Shown: positions 7,201 through 15,011, numbered from the stretch's first letter. The stretch: DNA of 17,075 nt from Spirochaetaceae bacterium (GCA_031255115.1 JAIRTD010000208.1:1-17075), one strand, 5' to 3'. Numbers and translations are program-made. The notes: generated by a model from the letters alone, not told the origin.

Positions 7201-7272
7201 GATAAATCTCTATTATCCAAATATATACTAAAAACAAGGGAAACGCAACGGGGCGCATTGCCCCAAAAACCG

Positions 7273-7683
7273 TCATCGGAAAGCCCAGACCAGGCTGCCG
7301 CTAAGAATCGCCGCCGTTGGGACGGCTATCAGCGTAAAAGTTCTCCAGAAGCGCGAGCTTTTTTCGTATCTCGCCGATAAGTCCGACTGCTTCCTGTAAA
7401 TTTCGGACATTTCGGAGAGCCGTTCCTGTAAGTCCTTCAACAAGCTCTCCCGCTCTGCTATTATGCTCTCGTAGCTCCCGATTAATTCCCCGCTCTCGAT
7501 CAAGGTCTGTCGTAAGTCGTCCAATTGTTTCTGTTGCTCCACGGAGTTCGTGAGCGTATCTTGTATCAAGTTCTCTAATTCTGAGAGATCCCTGTCGAGA
7601 GAAGAAAAGTCCTGAGAGAAGGCAGCCCGCGGCAAAAGCAAGCAGAACAAAACGGCGGCGAAAAAGAAATGTGGTGATTTCAT
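7273..7683 (-). CDS. Secreted coiled-coil protein with C-terminal membrane anchor (frame A of an overlapping pair)
   Basis: The 136-residue product starts with a signal peptide (MKSPHFFFAAVLFCLLLPRA, cleavage likely after AFS). A long heptad-rich helix at about residues 28-108 contains LSELENLIQDTL, SYESIIAERESLLKDLQERL and SEMSEIYRKQS. A C-terminal hydrophobic segment FTLIAVPTAAILSGSLVWAF would anchor it in the membrane with the coiled coil in the periplasm. Third codon positions are about 65% G/C by my count, similar to host genes, so this is the more likely primary frame. The ATG at 7683 is nine bases from AGGAGGA. It resembles phage-derived spanin-type proteins of treponemes, but no other phage gene is nearby. 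It lies 72 bases upstream of the antitoxin on the same strand. Confidence 0.65.
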   Translation of the reverse strand: MKSPHFFFAAVLFCLLLPRAAFSQDFSSLDRDLSELENLIQDTLTNSVEQQKQLDDLRQTLIESGELIGSYESIIAERESLLKDLQERLSEMSEIYRKQSDLSARYEKSSRFWRTFTLIAVPTAAILSGSLVWAFR

Positions 7684-7687
7684 GCAA
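7301..7687 (-). CDS. Possible overprinted membrane coiled-coil protein (frame B of the overlapping pair)
   Basis: In the +1 frame, almost wholly inside frame A, a TTG at 7687 opens a 128-codon frame. Its product has positive charges then a hydrophobic segment (RRRFVLLAFAAGCLLSGLFF), followed by a helical body (TETIGRLTTDLDRERGINRE, then NVRNLQEAVGLIGEIRKKL) and a polar tail. That is the plan of an inner-membrane spanin (Rz), and the body resembles sequences I associate with treponemal small proteins. The TTG sits five bases after AGGAGGA, a better distance than for the frame A ATG. Against it: many CGA, AGA, GGA and ACA codons, G/C at third positions near 40%, and high Arg with few Lys, as expected of a shadow frame. 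It could be real overprinting or chance. Confidence 0.45.
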   Translation of the reverse strand: MHEITTFLFRRRFVLLAFAAGCLLSGLFFSRQGSLRIRELDTRYAHELRGATETIGRLTTDLDRERGINRELREHNSRAGELVEGLTGTALRNVRNLQEAVGLIGEIRKKLALLENFYADSRPNGGDS

Positions 7688-7692
7688 GGGGG

Positions 7693-7699
7693 TCCTCCT
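7693..7699 (-). promoter_or_regulatory. Ribosome-binding site serving two overlapping start codons
   Basis: A full AGGAGGA reads leftward at 7699-7693. It is five bases from the TTG of frame B (7687) and nine bases from the ATG of frame A (7683). Both spacings are usable, so a single site could drive both frames. Confidence 0.7.
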
Positions 7700-7795
7700 G
7701 TGTAAAAAGTATGAGGGGTTCTTCCTTATAATGTCAACCGCAAAAAAACAGGCTTAACTTTCTTTCTCTCTTGTGGTTATATAGTAGTGTTATGG

Positions 7796-7810
7796 TAGAT
7801 AAATTATCTA
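7796..7810. promoter_or_regulatory. Near-perfect palindrome upstream of the outer-membrane protein gene
   Basis: TAGATAA-A-TTATCTA has two perfect 7-base arms around one base and ends 31 bases before the start at 7842. A TATAGT -10-like hexamer lies just upstream (7780-7785), so the palindrome falls where a repressor would block transcription or early elongation. The binding protein is unknown. Confidence 0.45.
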
Positions 7811-7841
7811 TTGATTTTTGGAATATGAATTGGGAGGATGT

Positions 7842-10800
7842 ATGATTTTTAAGAGAAGCGCCGTAGTATTATGCCTGTTTTTTGTATTTGCTTTGTCAGG
7901 TTTTGCCGATCAGCCTGTGGGAGTGGATACCCTGACCGAACTCTACGCGCCCCTTTTTGCCGGACCGGGCGCCTTTGCCACTTCGCAGGGAGCGGCTACG
8001 GCAAGCAGCATCAATCCCGCCGCCGGCGGCGGAGCCCAGCTCATCAATTTTGACGCGGCGTATATGGCCCTTAACGGTATGGGAGACGAGGACGGTTTCG
8101 GCCACGCCGCGGCCCTTGGGGCGCTTTTTCCCACAAAATACGCCGTATTCGGCACTTCGCTGCGTTTTCTGACCAGCCCCTTTGACCGCTTTGACGTGGG
8201 GAATACTTTTGGCGGCAATGTCAATATAGCAAAGGAACTCTATCCGGGCATGAGCCTTGGCGCCGGTCTTAACTTTGGCTTTGGCGATGACTGGAGCCTC
8301 GCCCTTGACCTGGGTTTCAGGCACAACCTGGGCAGGCTTTGGCGTTTTAACAATGTTACCTGGGCCCTGGCCATTAAAAACCTCGGCAAAGCCTATCCCT
8401 TTCCGGCCTTTACGCCGGTGGCAGGCATTGCCCTGGATCTTCTAACCATTAAAGGTGAAGGCAAGACCGATCCGCTGCGGCTTAGGGGGGCGGCTGACTT
8501 AAGTTTTCCCGGCTGCACCACGCTGAGTACCAAATTCGGCCTTGAGCTTACCATAGCCGAACTCATCGTTCTTTCAAGTTCCCTTGGTTTTAATGTCCGT
8601 GAACTGATAGAGGACACGGCCCCGCCCTTGAGGCCCTCTGTCGGGCTCTTCCTCAAATTCGCTCTGGAAAACCCCGGCCGGGCCTTGCCTGACCAGGAAG
8701 CGGTGGACGGCGAACTTGCCCTGCGCATGGGCGCCAAACCCCTGCCCGCCGATATTTGGGGCATAGGGGCGGGAGTAAGCTGGACCATGGGGGTTCCTGA
8801 CAGTACGGCTCCGGTAATTCTGGCAAACTATCCCGAGACCCAGTGGATTTCGCCTAACAACGACGGTCTCGCCGACGCGCTGGAATTCCCCATCAACATT
8901 AGCGACCAGCGTTATGTGGTGGAATGGACGTTTGAAATCCAGGATGAATCAGGAGAAACCGTACGGAGCTACCGGAACAAGGAAAGGCGGCCCGAAACCC
9001 AGGGTAAGGTACAGAATATTATCTCCCGGCTCAGCGATGTTAAATCAGGGGTGGATATTCCCGAAACCCTGCGCTGGGACGGCATACTCGACTCAGGGGC
9101 CCCCGCTCCTGACGGGCGTTATTTCTTTGTTATCAGCGCTGCGGATGACAACGGCAACAGGGCCTTTACCGGAAGCTACGAAGTGTACATTGATACCACC
9201 CCGCCTGAGATTGAACTGGACTCGCTTTCCGGTCAGGACAGGATCTTCTCCCCCGACGGCGACGGCAGCAAGGATGTGCTGCGGATAAGCCAGCGGGGTT
9301 CCGAAGAGGACAACTGGGACAGCGGCATCTACGACGCGTCGGGTGTCAAGGTAAAGAGCTTTGACATACACGGCGGCGAACCCAAAGACCTGAGCTGGGA
9401 CGGAACCAATGACAGTGGGGACTTTGTTCCCGACGGAGTCTACTCCTACCGCGTCAGCGCCACCGACCGGGCAAAAAATACTTCCGGCGAGGTCATGGAC
9501 AACATCATAGTCAGCACCATACAGCCTTCGGTGGGCCTCCCCATAGCGGAGGGTTTCTTTTCGCCTAACGGGGACGGGGTCAAGGATACCCTTGTCCTGC
9601 ATCCGGCGGTTCCGGTAAGCGAGGGCATAGTCCAGTGGCTTGTAGAAGTAAAAGATGCTTCGGGCAATACCCTGCGCAGCGTGCGCGGTTCAGGGGAGCT
9701 TCCCCGGAACATAGACTTTGACGGTAAAACCGACTCAGGCGCGCTCCTTGCCGAGGGGAATTACCACGCCGCTCTTGCGGTAAGTTACCGTAACGGCTAT
9801 GTCTCTAGGGCCCAGTCCCCTGACTTTACCCTGGATATTACCGCGCCTACCGCCGCCATACGGTCAGACTACAGCGCCTTTTCTCCCAACAATGACGGCA
9901 GCCAGGACACGATGGTTATCAGCCAGGAAGGCTCGGACGAAGCTGCCTGGACCGGAGAAGTACGCGACGCCGCCGGAAACAGCGTTGTAAGGACCTTCCG
10001 TTTTTCTGGCCGTCCCGCTTCCCGGATTGAATGGGACGGAAGGGACGACGGAGGCCGCCCTGTTCCGGACGGCAGCTATGAATACCTCCTCTCCGCCGTG
10101 GACGCGGCGGGCAATACGGGAAGATCAGGCGCGCTGCGCTTTGTCCTCAGTACCGCCGATACGCCGGTGATGATAAGCACCGACAGCAGGGCCTTTTCGC
10201 CTAACGGAGACGGATCCAGGGATACCATCAATATCCTGCCCCAGTTTCAGGTAAAGGAAGGGATACGTTCCTATACAGTAGACATACTCAACAGCGCGGA
10301 CGAAGTTATACGGAGTTTTGAAGGAGGAAGCAGCGTGCCGGCCGGCATAAGCTGGAACGGCAGGAACAACGCCGGAACCCCCGCCCCGGACGGACTGTAC
10401 AGCGCCCGCATACAACTGATCTACGCCATGGGCAACCAGCCTTCCGCCCGGTCTCAGCCCTTTACCCTGGACACCCAGGCGCCGGAACTCAGCCTTTCAA
10501 CAGACTATACCCTGTTCTCCCCCAATGGCGACGGCAGAAAAGACACCCTGCCCATCACGGTTACGACCCGGGGCGATGATGAATGGCAGGCCGTTATACT
10601 CGACCCACAGGGAAACGAGATGCGGAGCTGGACCTGGAGAGGAAGCGCCCCGGCTCTGGAATGGAACGGCGCCGACAGGGCGGGGAATATCGTGCCCGAC
10701 GGAAACTACCGTTTTGTACTCAGTTCGGAAGACGAGGCCGGTAACAAAACCCGGGAAACCATCAATACGATTACCGTGGATTCCCGTATACCCAGGGCCT

Positions 10801-11876
10801 TCTTTACCGTATCGTCCCAGGCCATATCCCCAAAAGAAGGCGCGCGGAGCGAAAATACCCAGACGCGTTTTTCCATCATATTGAATCCCAGGGACAATAT
10901 CACCGACTGGAAGCTAGAAATAAAGGACGAATCAGGTACGGTACGCCGCAGCTTCCCTGTTGCGCGGGAAAGTCCGGCTTCAACAAGAACGGGGCAGGCG
11001 GCCCCGGCGGCAGTTCCCGAAACACTGGACTGGGACGGCAAAACAGAGAGCGGCCAGGTTGTCGAAGGAAGATACACCGCCTGGCTTACCGTGAATTACG
11101 AAAAGGGAGACCTGGTCAATCTTAGCGCGGGACCCATTACCGTTGATATATCAGGACCCGTTCTGGGATTCAGTTCCAGCCCCGAATATTTCAGCCCGGA
11201 TAACGACGGCGTTGACGACGATCTGTATCTCTCCGTTAGCGCGGAGGATCTTTCGCCCATAGCGACCTGGTCTCTGGAAATACGGGAACCGGTGGCGCCC
11301 TTCAATCTCTTTTACCGTGTCGAAGGCAGGGGCGCGCCGGCCAATCGCATTGTATGGGACGGAAGAAGCGGCCGGGGCGAACTGGTGCAGGCCGCTACTG
11401 ATTACCCGGTCAAGTTCAGGGCGAGCGACACGCTGGGCAATGCCAGCGAACTGGACGCGGTCATAGGCGTTGACGTTCTGGTCATCAGGGACGGAGACCT
11501 CTTGCGCATACAGGTGCCGTCCATCCTGTTCAGGGAGAACGCCGCAGATTTTGAAAGCCTTGCGCCTGAGGTGGTGGCCAATAATCTCAGGGTCCTGCGG
11601 CGCATCGCCGAAATACTCAACAAGTTCCAGGATTACCGGGTTACTGTTGAAGGCCACGCCAATCCGGTAAGCAGGACCGCCGCGGAAGAACAGAACGAAC
11701 TCCAGCCCCTGAGCGAAGCCAGGGCAAGGGCCATTGTTGACCGTCTTACGGAATTCGGGGTAACCCGGAACCGCCTTACCTATGTGGGCAAGGGCGGAAC
11801 AAGGCCGGTGGTACGCTGGGAAGACCGGGACAACTGGTGGAAGAATCGCCGGGTTGAATTTATCCTGATCAAGTAA
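7842..11876 (+). CDS. Giant outer-membrane protein: UPF0164/FadL-like barrel, eight FlgD-type Ig repeats, OmpA C-terminal domain
   Basis: I start at the ATG 7842 (1344 residues) because GGGAGGA precedes it and the protein then begins with a signal peptide (MIFKRSAVVLCLFFVFALSG, cut near FA-DQ). Residues about 26-320 look like an outer-membrane barrel domain (GAATASSINPAAGG at its start, many Gly/aromatic strands). Residues about 335-1215 hold eight units of roughly 105 residues, each opening with a variant of FSPNGDGxxDT (near 8848, 9243, 9558, 9876, 10191, 10513, 10819 and 11186) and usually closing with WDG...PDGxY...AGN, as in FlgD Ig-like modules. Residues about 1222-1344 are an OmpA-like peptidoglycan-binding domain (VEGHAN, LSEARARAIVDRL, NRRVEF). 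It should tether the outer membrane to peptidoglycan and display or transport something; the exact role is unknown. Confidence 0.85.
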   Translation: MIFKRSAVVLCLFFVFALSGFADQPVGVDTLTELYAPLFAGPGAFATSQGAATASSINPAAGGGAQLINFDAAYMALNGMGDEDGFGHAAALGALFPTKYAVFGTSLRFLTSPFDRFDVGNTFGGNVNIAKELYPGMSLGAGLNFGFGDDWSLALDLGFRHNLGRLWRFNNVTWALAIKNLGKAYPFPAFTPVAGIALDLLTIKGEGKTDPLRLRGAADLSFPGCTTLSTKFGLELTIAELIVLSSSLGFNVRELIEDTAPPLRPSVGLFLKFALENPGRALPDQEAVDGELALRMGAKPLPADIWGIGAGVSWTMGVPDSTAPVILANYPETQWISPNNDGLADALEFPINISDQRYVVEWTFEIQDESGETVRSYRNKERRPETQGKVQNIISRLSDVKSGVDIPETLRWDGILDSGAPAPDGRYFFVISAADDNGNRAFTGSYEVYIDTTPPEIELDSLSGQDRIFSPDGDGSKDVLRISQRGSEEDNWDSGIYDASGVKVKSFDIHGGEPKDLSWDGTNDSGDFVPDGVYSYRVSATDRAKNTSGEVMDNIIVSTIQPSVGLPIAEGFFSPNGDGVKDTLVLHPAVPVSEGIVQWLVEVKDASGNTLRSVRGSGELPRNIDFDGKTDSGALLAEGNYHAALAVSYRNGYVSRAQSPDFTLDITAPTAAIRSDYSAFSPNNDGSQDTMVISQEGSDEAAWTGEVRDAAGNSVVRTFRFSGRPASRIEWDGRDDGGRPVPDGSYEYLLSAVDAAGNTGRSGALRFVLSTADTPVMISTDSRAFSPNGDGSRDTINILPQFQVKEGIRSYTVDILNSADEVIRSFEGGSSVPAGISWNGRNNAGTPAPDGLYSARIQLIYAMGNQPSARSQPFTLDTQAPELSLSTDYTLFSPNGDGRKDTLPITVTTRGDDEWQAVILDPQGNEMRSWTWRGSAPALEWNGADRAGNIVPDGNYRFVLSSEDEAGNKTRETINTITVDSRIPRAFFTVSSQAISPKEGARSENTQTRFSIILNPRDNITDWKLEIKDESGTVRRSFPVARESPASTRTGQAAPAAVPETLDWDGKTESGQVVEGRYTAWLTVNYEKGDLVNLSAGPITVDISGPVLGFSSSPEYFSPDNDGVDDDLYLSVSAEDLSPIATWSLEIREPVAPFNLFYRVEGRGAPANRIVWDGRSGRGELVQAATDYPVKFRASDTLGNASELDAVIGVDVLVIRDGDLLRIQVPSILFRENAADFESLAPEVVANNLRVLRRIAEILNKFQDYRVTVEGHANPVSRTAAEEQNELQPLSEARARAIVDRLTEFGVTRNRLTYVGKGGTRPVVRWEDRDNWWKNRRVEFILIK

Positions 11877-11909
11877 CGACAGACTGTTCTATAACGTTTG
11901 AGAATGAAC

Positions 11910-11929
11910 GCCGGGCGTAAAAGCCCGGC
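11910..11929. terminator. Hairpin between convergent genes, likely bidirectional terminator
   Basis: GCCGGGC-GTAAAA-GCCCGGC forms a perfect 7-base GC-rich stem with a 6-base loop. It lies between the outer-membrane protein gene (rightward, ends 11876) and the synthetase gene (leftward), touching the latter's TAG stop. Neither side has a clear T-run. Confidence 0.6.
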
Positions 11930-13698
11930 TATCCTTCCCGTATCGCGACACGGCGTATCTTTCCGCTGATGGTTTTGGGGAGTTCGTCAACGAATTCCAC
12001 GATACGGGGATATTTATAGGGAGCGGTGCTCTTCTTTACATGGTCCTGGAGTTCCTTTTTTAGCTCGTCAGAGGCGGTCCAGCCCCGTGTCAGCACGACA
12101 GTGGCCTTGACCACCGCTCCCCGGTCGGGGTCAGGCGCGCCGGTAATGGCGCATTCGAGTACCGCCGGGTGTTCGAGGAGGGCGCTTTCAACCTCAAAGG
12201 GGCCTATGCGGTACCCTGAACTTTTTATCACGTCATCGGAGCGGCCCACAAACCAGTAGTAGCCGTCCTCGTCCCGCCAGGCCATGTCGCCGGTATAGTA
12301 AAGTTCGTCGCGCCATACTGCCCTGGTAAGATTTTCGTCCCGGTAATAGCCGCCGAAAATACCCAGGGGCCTTCGCGCGCCGGTTCGTATCACGAGCTGG
12401 CCTTCCTCGCCCATGTCGCAGGAGCTTCCGTCCTCGCGTATGAGGTCGACATCATAGCCCGGGGAAGGCAGGCCCATGGAACCGGGCTTTTCCTTCATCC
12501 AGGGAAACGTCGCAAGGGTCAGGGTGAGTTCGGTCTGGCCGTAACCCTCGTGCAGTTTCTTTCCGGTGGCGGCAAGGAAGCGTTCGTAGATTTCGGGGTT
12601 GAGGGGCTCTCCGGCAACGCAGCAGTATGTAAGGGCGGAAAGATCATATTTTGAAAGCGCTTCTTTTATAAAGAAGCGGTAAATGGTCGGCGGGGCGCAA
12701 AAGCTCGTTACCTTGTGGCTGCTGATGACAGAAAGCATAGCCGCCGGATCAAAGTGGTCATAGTCATACACAAAGACCGCCGAGCCGCATATCCACTGCC
12801 CGTAAATTTTTCCCCAGGCGGCCTTGGCCCAGCCGGTGTCGGCTACGGTAAGGTGGAGTCCGCCGTCCTGTACGCACTGCCAGTATTTGGCGGTCAGTAT
12901 ATGCCCCAGAGGATAGGTGTAATCATGGCGCACCATTTTCGGCATGCCGGTAGTTCCTGAGGTAAAATAGAGGAGCATGGTGTCGTCATTGCTGTTTCGT
13001 TCAGAAGGACGGACAAAAGCTGCTTCCGCCTCAGCCATGCGGGCATTAAAATCCGCCCAGGGCACGAGGTCTCCGGATATGCCCGCGTCGGAGTGGCCCG
13101 CTTCTCCGCCGTTCCGCCTTTCAAAAATTTTTCCGGCTTCTACGGCGGGGTCCGAATCACAGGGCGTATGGACAGAACGGACAAAGGCCTTGTATTTTAT
13201 GGAAGAGGTCCATACCGCGTCTGAGTCCCGCTCCAGTTTGGCTTCCGCCTCGTCCACCCTGCACATAAGTTCAGGATCATCCACGCAGATGATACCGGCC
13301 ACGCCGGCCGATACGCAGCGGTACATTATATCCTTGGCGGTAAGGAGGTGGGTCGCCGGTATGCCGACGGCGCCTATCTTGTGAAGGGCAAGCAGGACCG
13401 GCCAGTACTCATGGCGGCGTTTGAGAATCACCATGACGGGGTCGCCTTTTTTTATGCCTCCCCTGACAAGAACATTGGCGGCCTTGTCGGAAAGCTGCTT
13501 CATTTCGGCAAAGGTAAATTCCGCCGTGGCTCCGGCCTCGTCGCACCAGAGAAGGGCCCGGTCCCCTCCCCGTTCCGCCGCGAGTTCATCAAGAACATCG
13601 TAGGCAAAATTAAAATGTTCGGGAACCTTTACCGAAAAATTGGCGAAAAAATCTTCATACGAATCAAAGTGTTCACGGGAAAGAAAACGTTCAAGCAT
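11929..13698 (-). CDS. AMP-forming acyl-CoA synthetase (ACSM/acetyl-CoA synthetase-like)
   Basis: The 589-residue enzyme belongs to the ANL adenylating superfamily, activating a carboxylic acid to acyl-AMP and then acyl-CoA. Motifs in order: YFTSGTTGMPKMV (244-256, ATP phosphate loop), DTGWAKAAWGKIYGQW (287-302, typical of the medium-chain/aromatic acyl branch), GYGQTE (385-390), YYTGDMAWRDEDGYYWFVGR (467-486), SSGYRIGPFEVE (493-504) and PKTISGKIRR with catalytic Lys580. Residues about 183-212 look like an extra low-complexity insert. Chain-length preference cannot be read off; acetate, butyrate or an aromatic acid are all possible. GAGG overlaps the stop of the upstream XRE-cupin gene, which ends seven bases before this ATG, so that regulator probably controls it. 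Confidence 0.9.
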   Translation of the reverse strand: MLERFLSREHFDSYEDFFANFSVKVPEHFNFAYDVLDELAAERGGDRALLWCDEAGATAEFTFAEMKQLSDKAANVLVRGGIKKGDPVMVILKRRHEYWPVLLALHKIGAVGIPATHLLTAKDIMYRCVSAGVAGIICVDDPELMCRVDEAEAKLERDSDAVWTSSIKYKAFVRSVHTPCDSDPAVEAGKIFERRNGGEAGHSDAGISGDLVPWADFNARMAEAEAAFVRPSERNSNDDTMLLYFTSGTTGMPKMVRHDYTYPLGHILTAKYWQCVQDGGLHLTVADTGWAKAAWGKIYGQWICGSAVFVYDYDHFDPAAMLSVISSHKVTSFCAPPTIYRFFIKEALSKYDLSALTYCCVAGEPLNPEIYERFLAATGKKLHEGYGQTELTLTLATFPWMKEKPGSMGLPSPGYDVDLIREDGSSCDMGEEGQLVIRTGARRPLGIFGGYYRDENLTRAVWRDELYYTGDMAWRDEDGYYWFVGRSDDVIKSSGYRIGPFEVESALLEHPAVLECAITGAPDPDRGAVVKATVVLTRGWTASDELKKELQDHVKKSTAPYKYPRIVEFVDELPKTISGKIRRVAIREG

Positions 13699-13705
13699 GA
13701 ATGCC

Positions 13706-14260
13706 TCACAGTACCAGGGCGAGAAAAAGGGCCCGCCTGCCGCCGAGGCACTTCATGCCATGGGGCTCATTGGAATCATAATAGATGGAATCGCCGGGAC
13801 CCAATTCGGTCTCCCGGCCTCCCACCGAAATCAAAAGCCGCCCTTCGAGAACATAATCAAATTCCTGACCAGGATGGGTATTAAGGCTTATGGGTTTATG
13901 TTCGGTGTCGGCCTTGGCTTCCACCAAAAAGGGTTCGCCTTTTTTTCCGTGGAAATTCTGGGCCAGGTTCCAGTAGGTATACATGGGACGCCGGCTTACC
14001 TCCGGCGCGCGGCCGGAACGGGTAACGCAAAAGGAAGTGAGTTTGGCGGTATTGCCCGTTACCAGTTCGGCAAGGTCAACCTTAAAGCGGGCGGCTATTT
14101 CTACCAGGGCGCCTATGGGAAATTCCGCCGCGCCTGATTCCCAGCTCTTGTATTCGAGGGGGTCAAAGCCCAGTTCGGCGGCCAGGGTATCGGCGGAAAT
14201 TTCGGCGATCTCCCGAAGCACCTTTACCCGTTGTATAATATCCTGTACTTCGCTGCTCAT
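13706..14260 (-). CDS. XRE-family HTH regulator with C-terminal cupin domain
   Basis: The 184-residue product has an XRE/Cro-type HTH at about residues 8-68 (VKVLREIAEISADTLAAELG, then YKSWESG and the IGALVEIAARFKVDLAEL tail). A small cupin beta-barrel follows at about 108-184 (NTHPGQEFDYVLEGRLLISV, ELGPGDSIYYDSNEPHGM). Potential metal or ligand residues are H129, E133 and H167. Such proteins are one-component repressors or activators that sense a small molecule in the cupin. Its ATG shares four bases (ATGA) with the rpiA stop, indicating translational coupling, and the acyl-CoA synthetase follows seven bases later. A matched effector, such as the acid or acyl-CoA handled by the synthetase, is a reasonable inference. 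Confidence 0.88.
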   Translation of the reverse strand: MSSEVQDIIQRVKVLREIAEISADTLAAELGFDPLEYKSWESGAAEFPIGALVEIAARFKVDLAELVTGNTAKLTSFCVTRSGRAPEVSRRPMYTYWNLAQNFHGKKGEPFLVEAKADTEHKPISLNTHPGQEFDYVLEGRLLISVGGRETELGPGDSIYYDSNEPHGMKCLGGRRALFLALVL

Positions 14261-14958
14261 TGTTTTACTTCCACGCTTCCGTTAGAACGGCCCACAAAGA
14301 CTACGGGCCGTATGCGGGTAAAAAACCCGTTTTCCACCACGCCGGGTATGCGGTTAAATTCGGTCTCCAGGGCGGCGCAGTCCGCCGGGCCGTCAAACGC
14401 AAGGTCAAGGAGCAGATTGCCGTGTTCGGTTATCACCGGGCCGGCCTTGCGCAGGGCCTCGCGGAGCGTTACCCGGGCGCCCAGTTTTTCCAGAGCCAGG
14501 GTAACGGTTCTCCGCGCCTCAGGTATCACCTCAAGGGGAACGGGAAATGTAAGCCCCAGGTTTTTAACGAGTTTGCTTTCGTCCACCACGACGCAGAAGG
14601 CCGACGACGCATAGGCGGTGATTTTTTCGACCAGGAGGGCGCCGCCGCCGCCCTTGGTGCACCAGTGTCTTTCGTCGATCTCGTCGGCGCCGTCTATGGT
14701 AAGGTCAAGCTGCCCGTTGATTTCCCCTGAGTTAAGGGTATAAAGCGGTATGCCCCACTTTTCACATTCCATGCTGGTCTGAAAACTCGTGGAAACAGCC
14801 TTGATGCCGGAGAGTTTTCCTTCCTTGAGAAGCAGGCCCAGGTGGCGTACCGCGGGAAGGGCGGTAGAACCTGTACCGAGGCCGAGCTTCATGCCGCTTT
14901 TGACAAGCTGCTCGACAGCGCTTTTGCCGGTGAGGGCTTTGATTTCGTTCTGGTCCAT
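14257..14958 (-). CDS. rpiA: Ribose-5-phosphate isomerase A
   Basis: The 233-residue protein catalyses interconversion of ribose 5-phosphate and ribulose 5-phosphate in the non-oxidative pentose phosphate pathway (cytoplasm). All hallmark motifs are present: GLGTGST (26-32), TIDGADEID (87-95), KGGGGALLVEK (102-112, with the catalytic glutamate E111) and VDESKLV (125-131). Length is normal. It is the first gene of a three-gene unit with the XRE-cupin regulator and the acyl-CoA synthetase, an unusual partner set for rpiA. No SD precedes the ATG: the upstream bases read CTCCTTTC, an anti-SD-like sequence, and a TATAGT -10-like box ends six bases before the ATG, so translation may be leaderless. 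Confidence 0.93.
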   Translation of the reverse strand: MDQNEIKALTGKSAVEQLVKSGMKLGLGTGSTALPAVRHLGLLLKEGKLSGIKAVSTSFQTSMECEKWGIPLYTLNSGEINGQLDLTIDGADEIDERHWCTKGGGGALLVEKITAYASSAFCVVVDESKLVKNLGLTFPVPLEVIPEARRTVTLALEKLGARVTLREALRKAGPVITEHGNLLLDLAFDGPADCAALETEFNRIPGVVENGFFTRIRPVVFVGRSNGSVEVKQ

Positions 14959-14964
14959 ACGATT

Positions 14965-14994
14965 ACTATAATTAAATTTGAAAGGAGATGTAAG
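14965..14994 (-). promoter_or_regulatory. Candidate promoter placing transcription start at the rpiA ATG
   Basis: Reading leftward, CTTACA (14994-14989, four of six to the -35 consensus), an 18-base spacer and TATAGT (14970-14965) are followed by six bases and the ATG at 14958. A start about seven bases after the -10 box would fall on the ATG itself. This agrees with the absence of an SD. Confidence 0.45.
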
Positions 14995-15011
14995 GGGCGT
15001 ATTATCAACAG

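Noticed and set aside
7273..7687. Complete prophage lysis cassette
   Set aside because: The overlapping pair recalls spanins, but no holin, endolysin or structural phage gene is in the window, so a prophage is not called.
7818..7841. Eight-residue N-terminal extension of the outer-membrane protein
   Set aside because: The start at 7842 has GGGAGGA upstream and begins a clean signal peptide; the extension puts polar residues before it.
14981..14993. AAAGGAG followed by ATG TAA on the plus strand
   Set aside because: It would encode a start-stop with no downstream rightward gene; it is the reverse complement of the region before rpiA and most likely chance.
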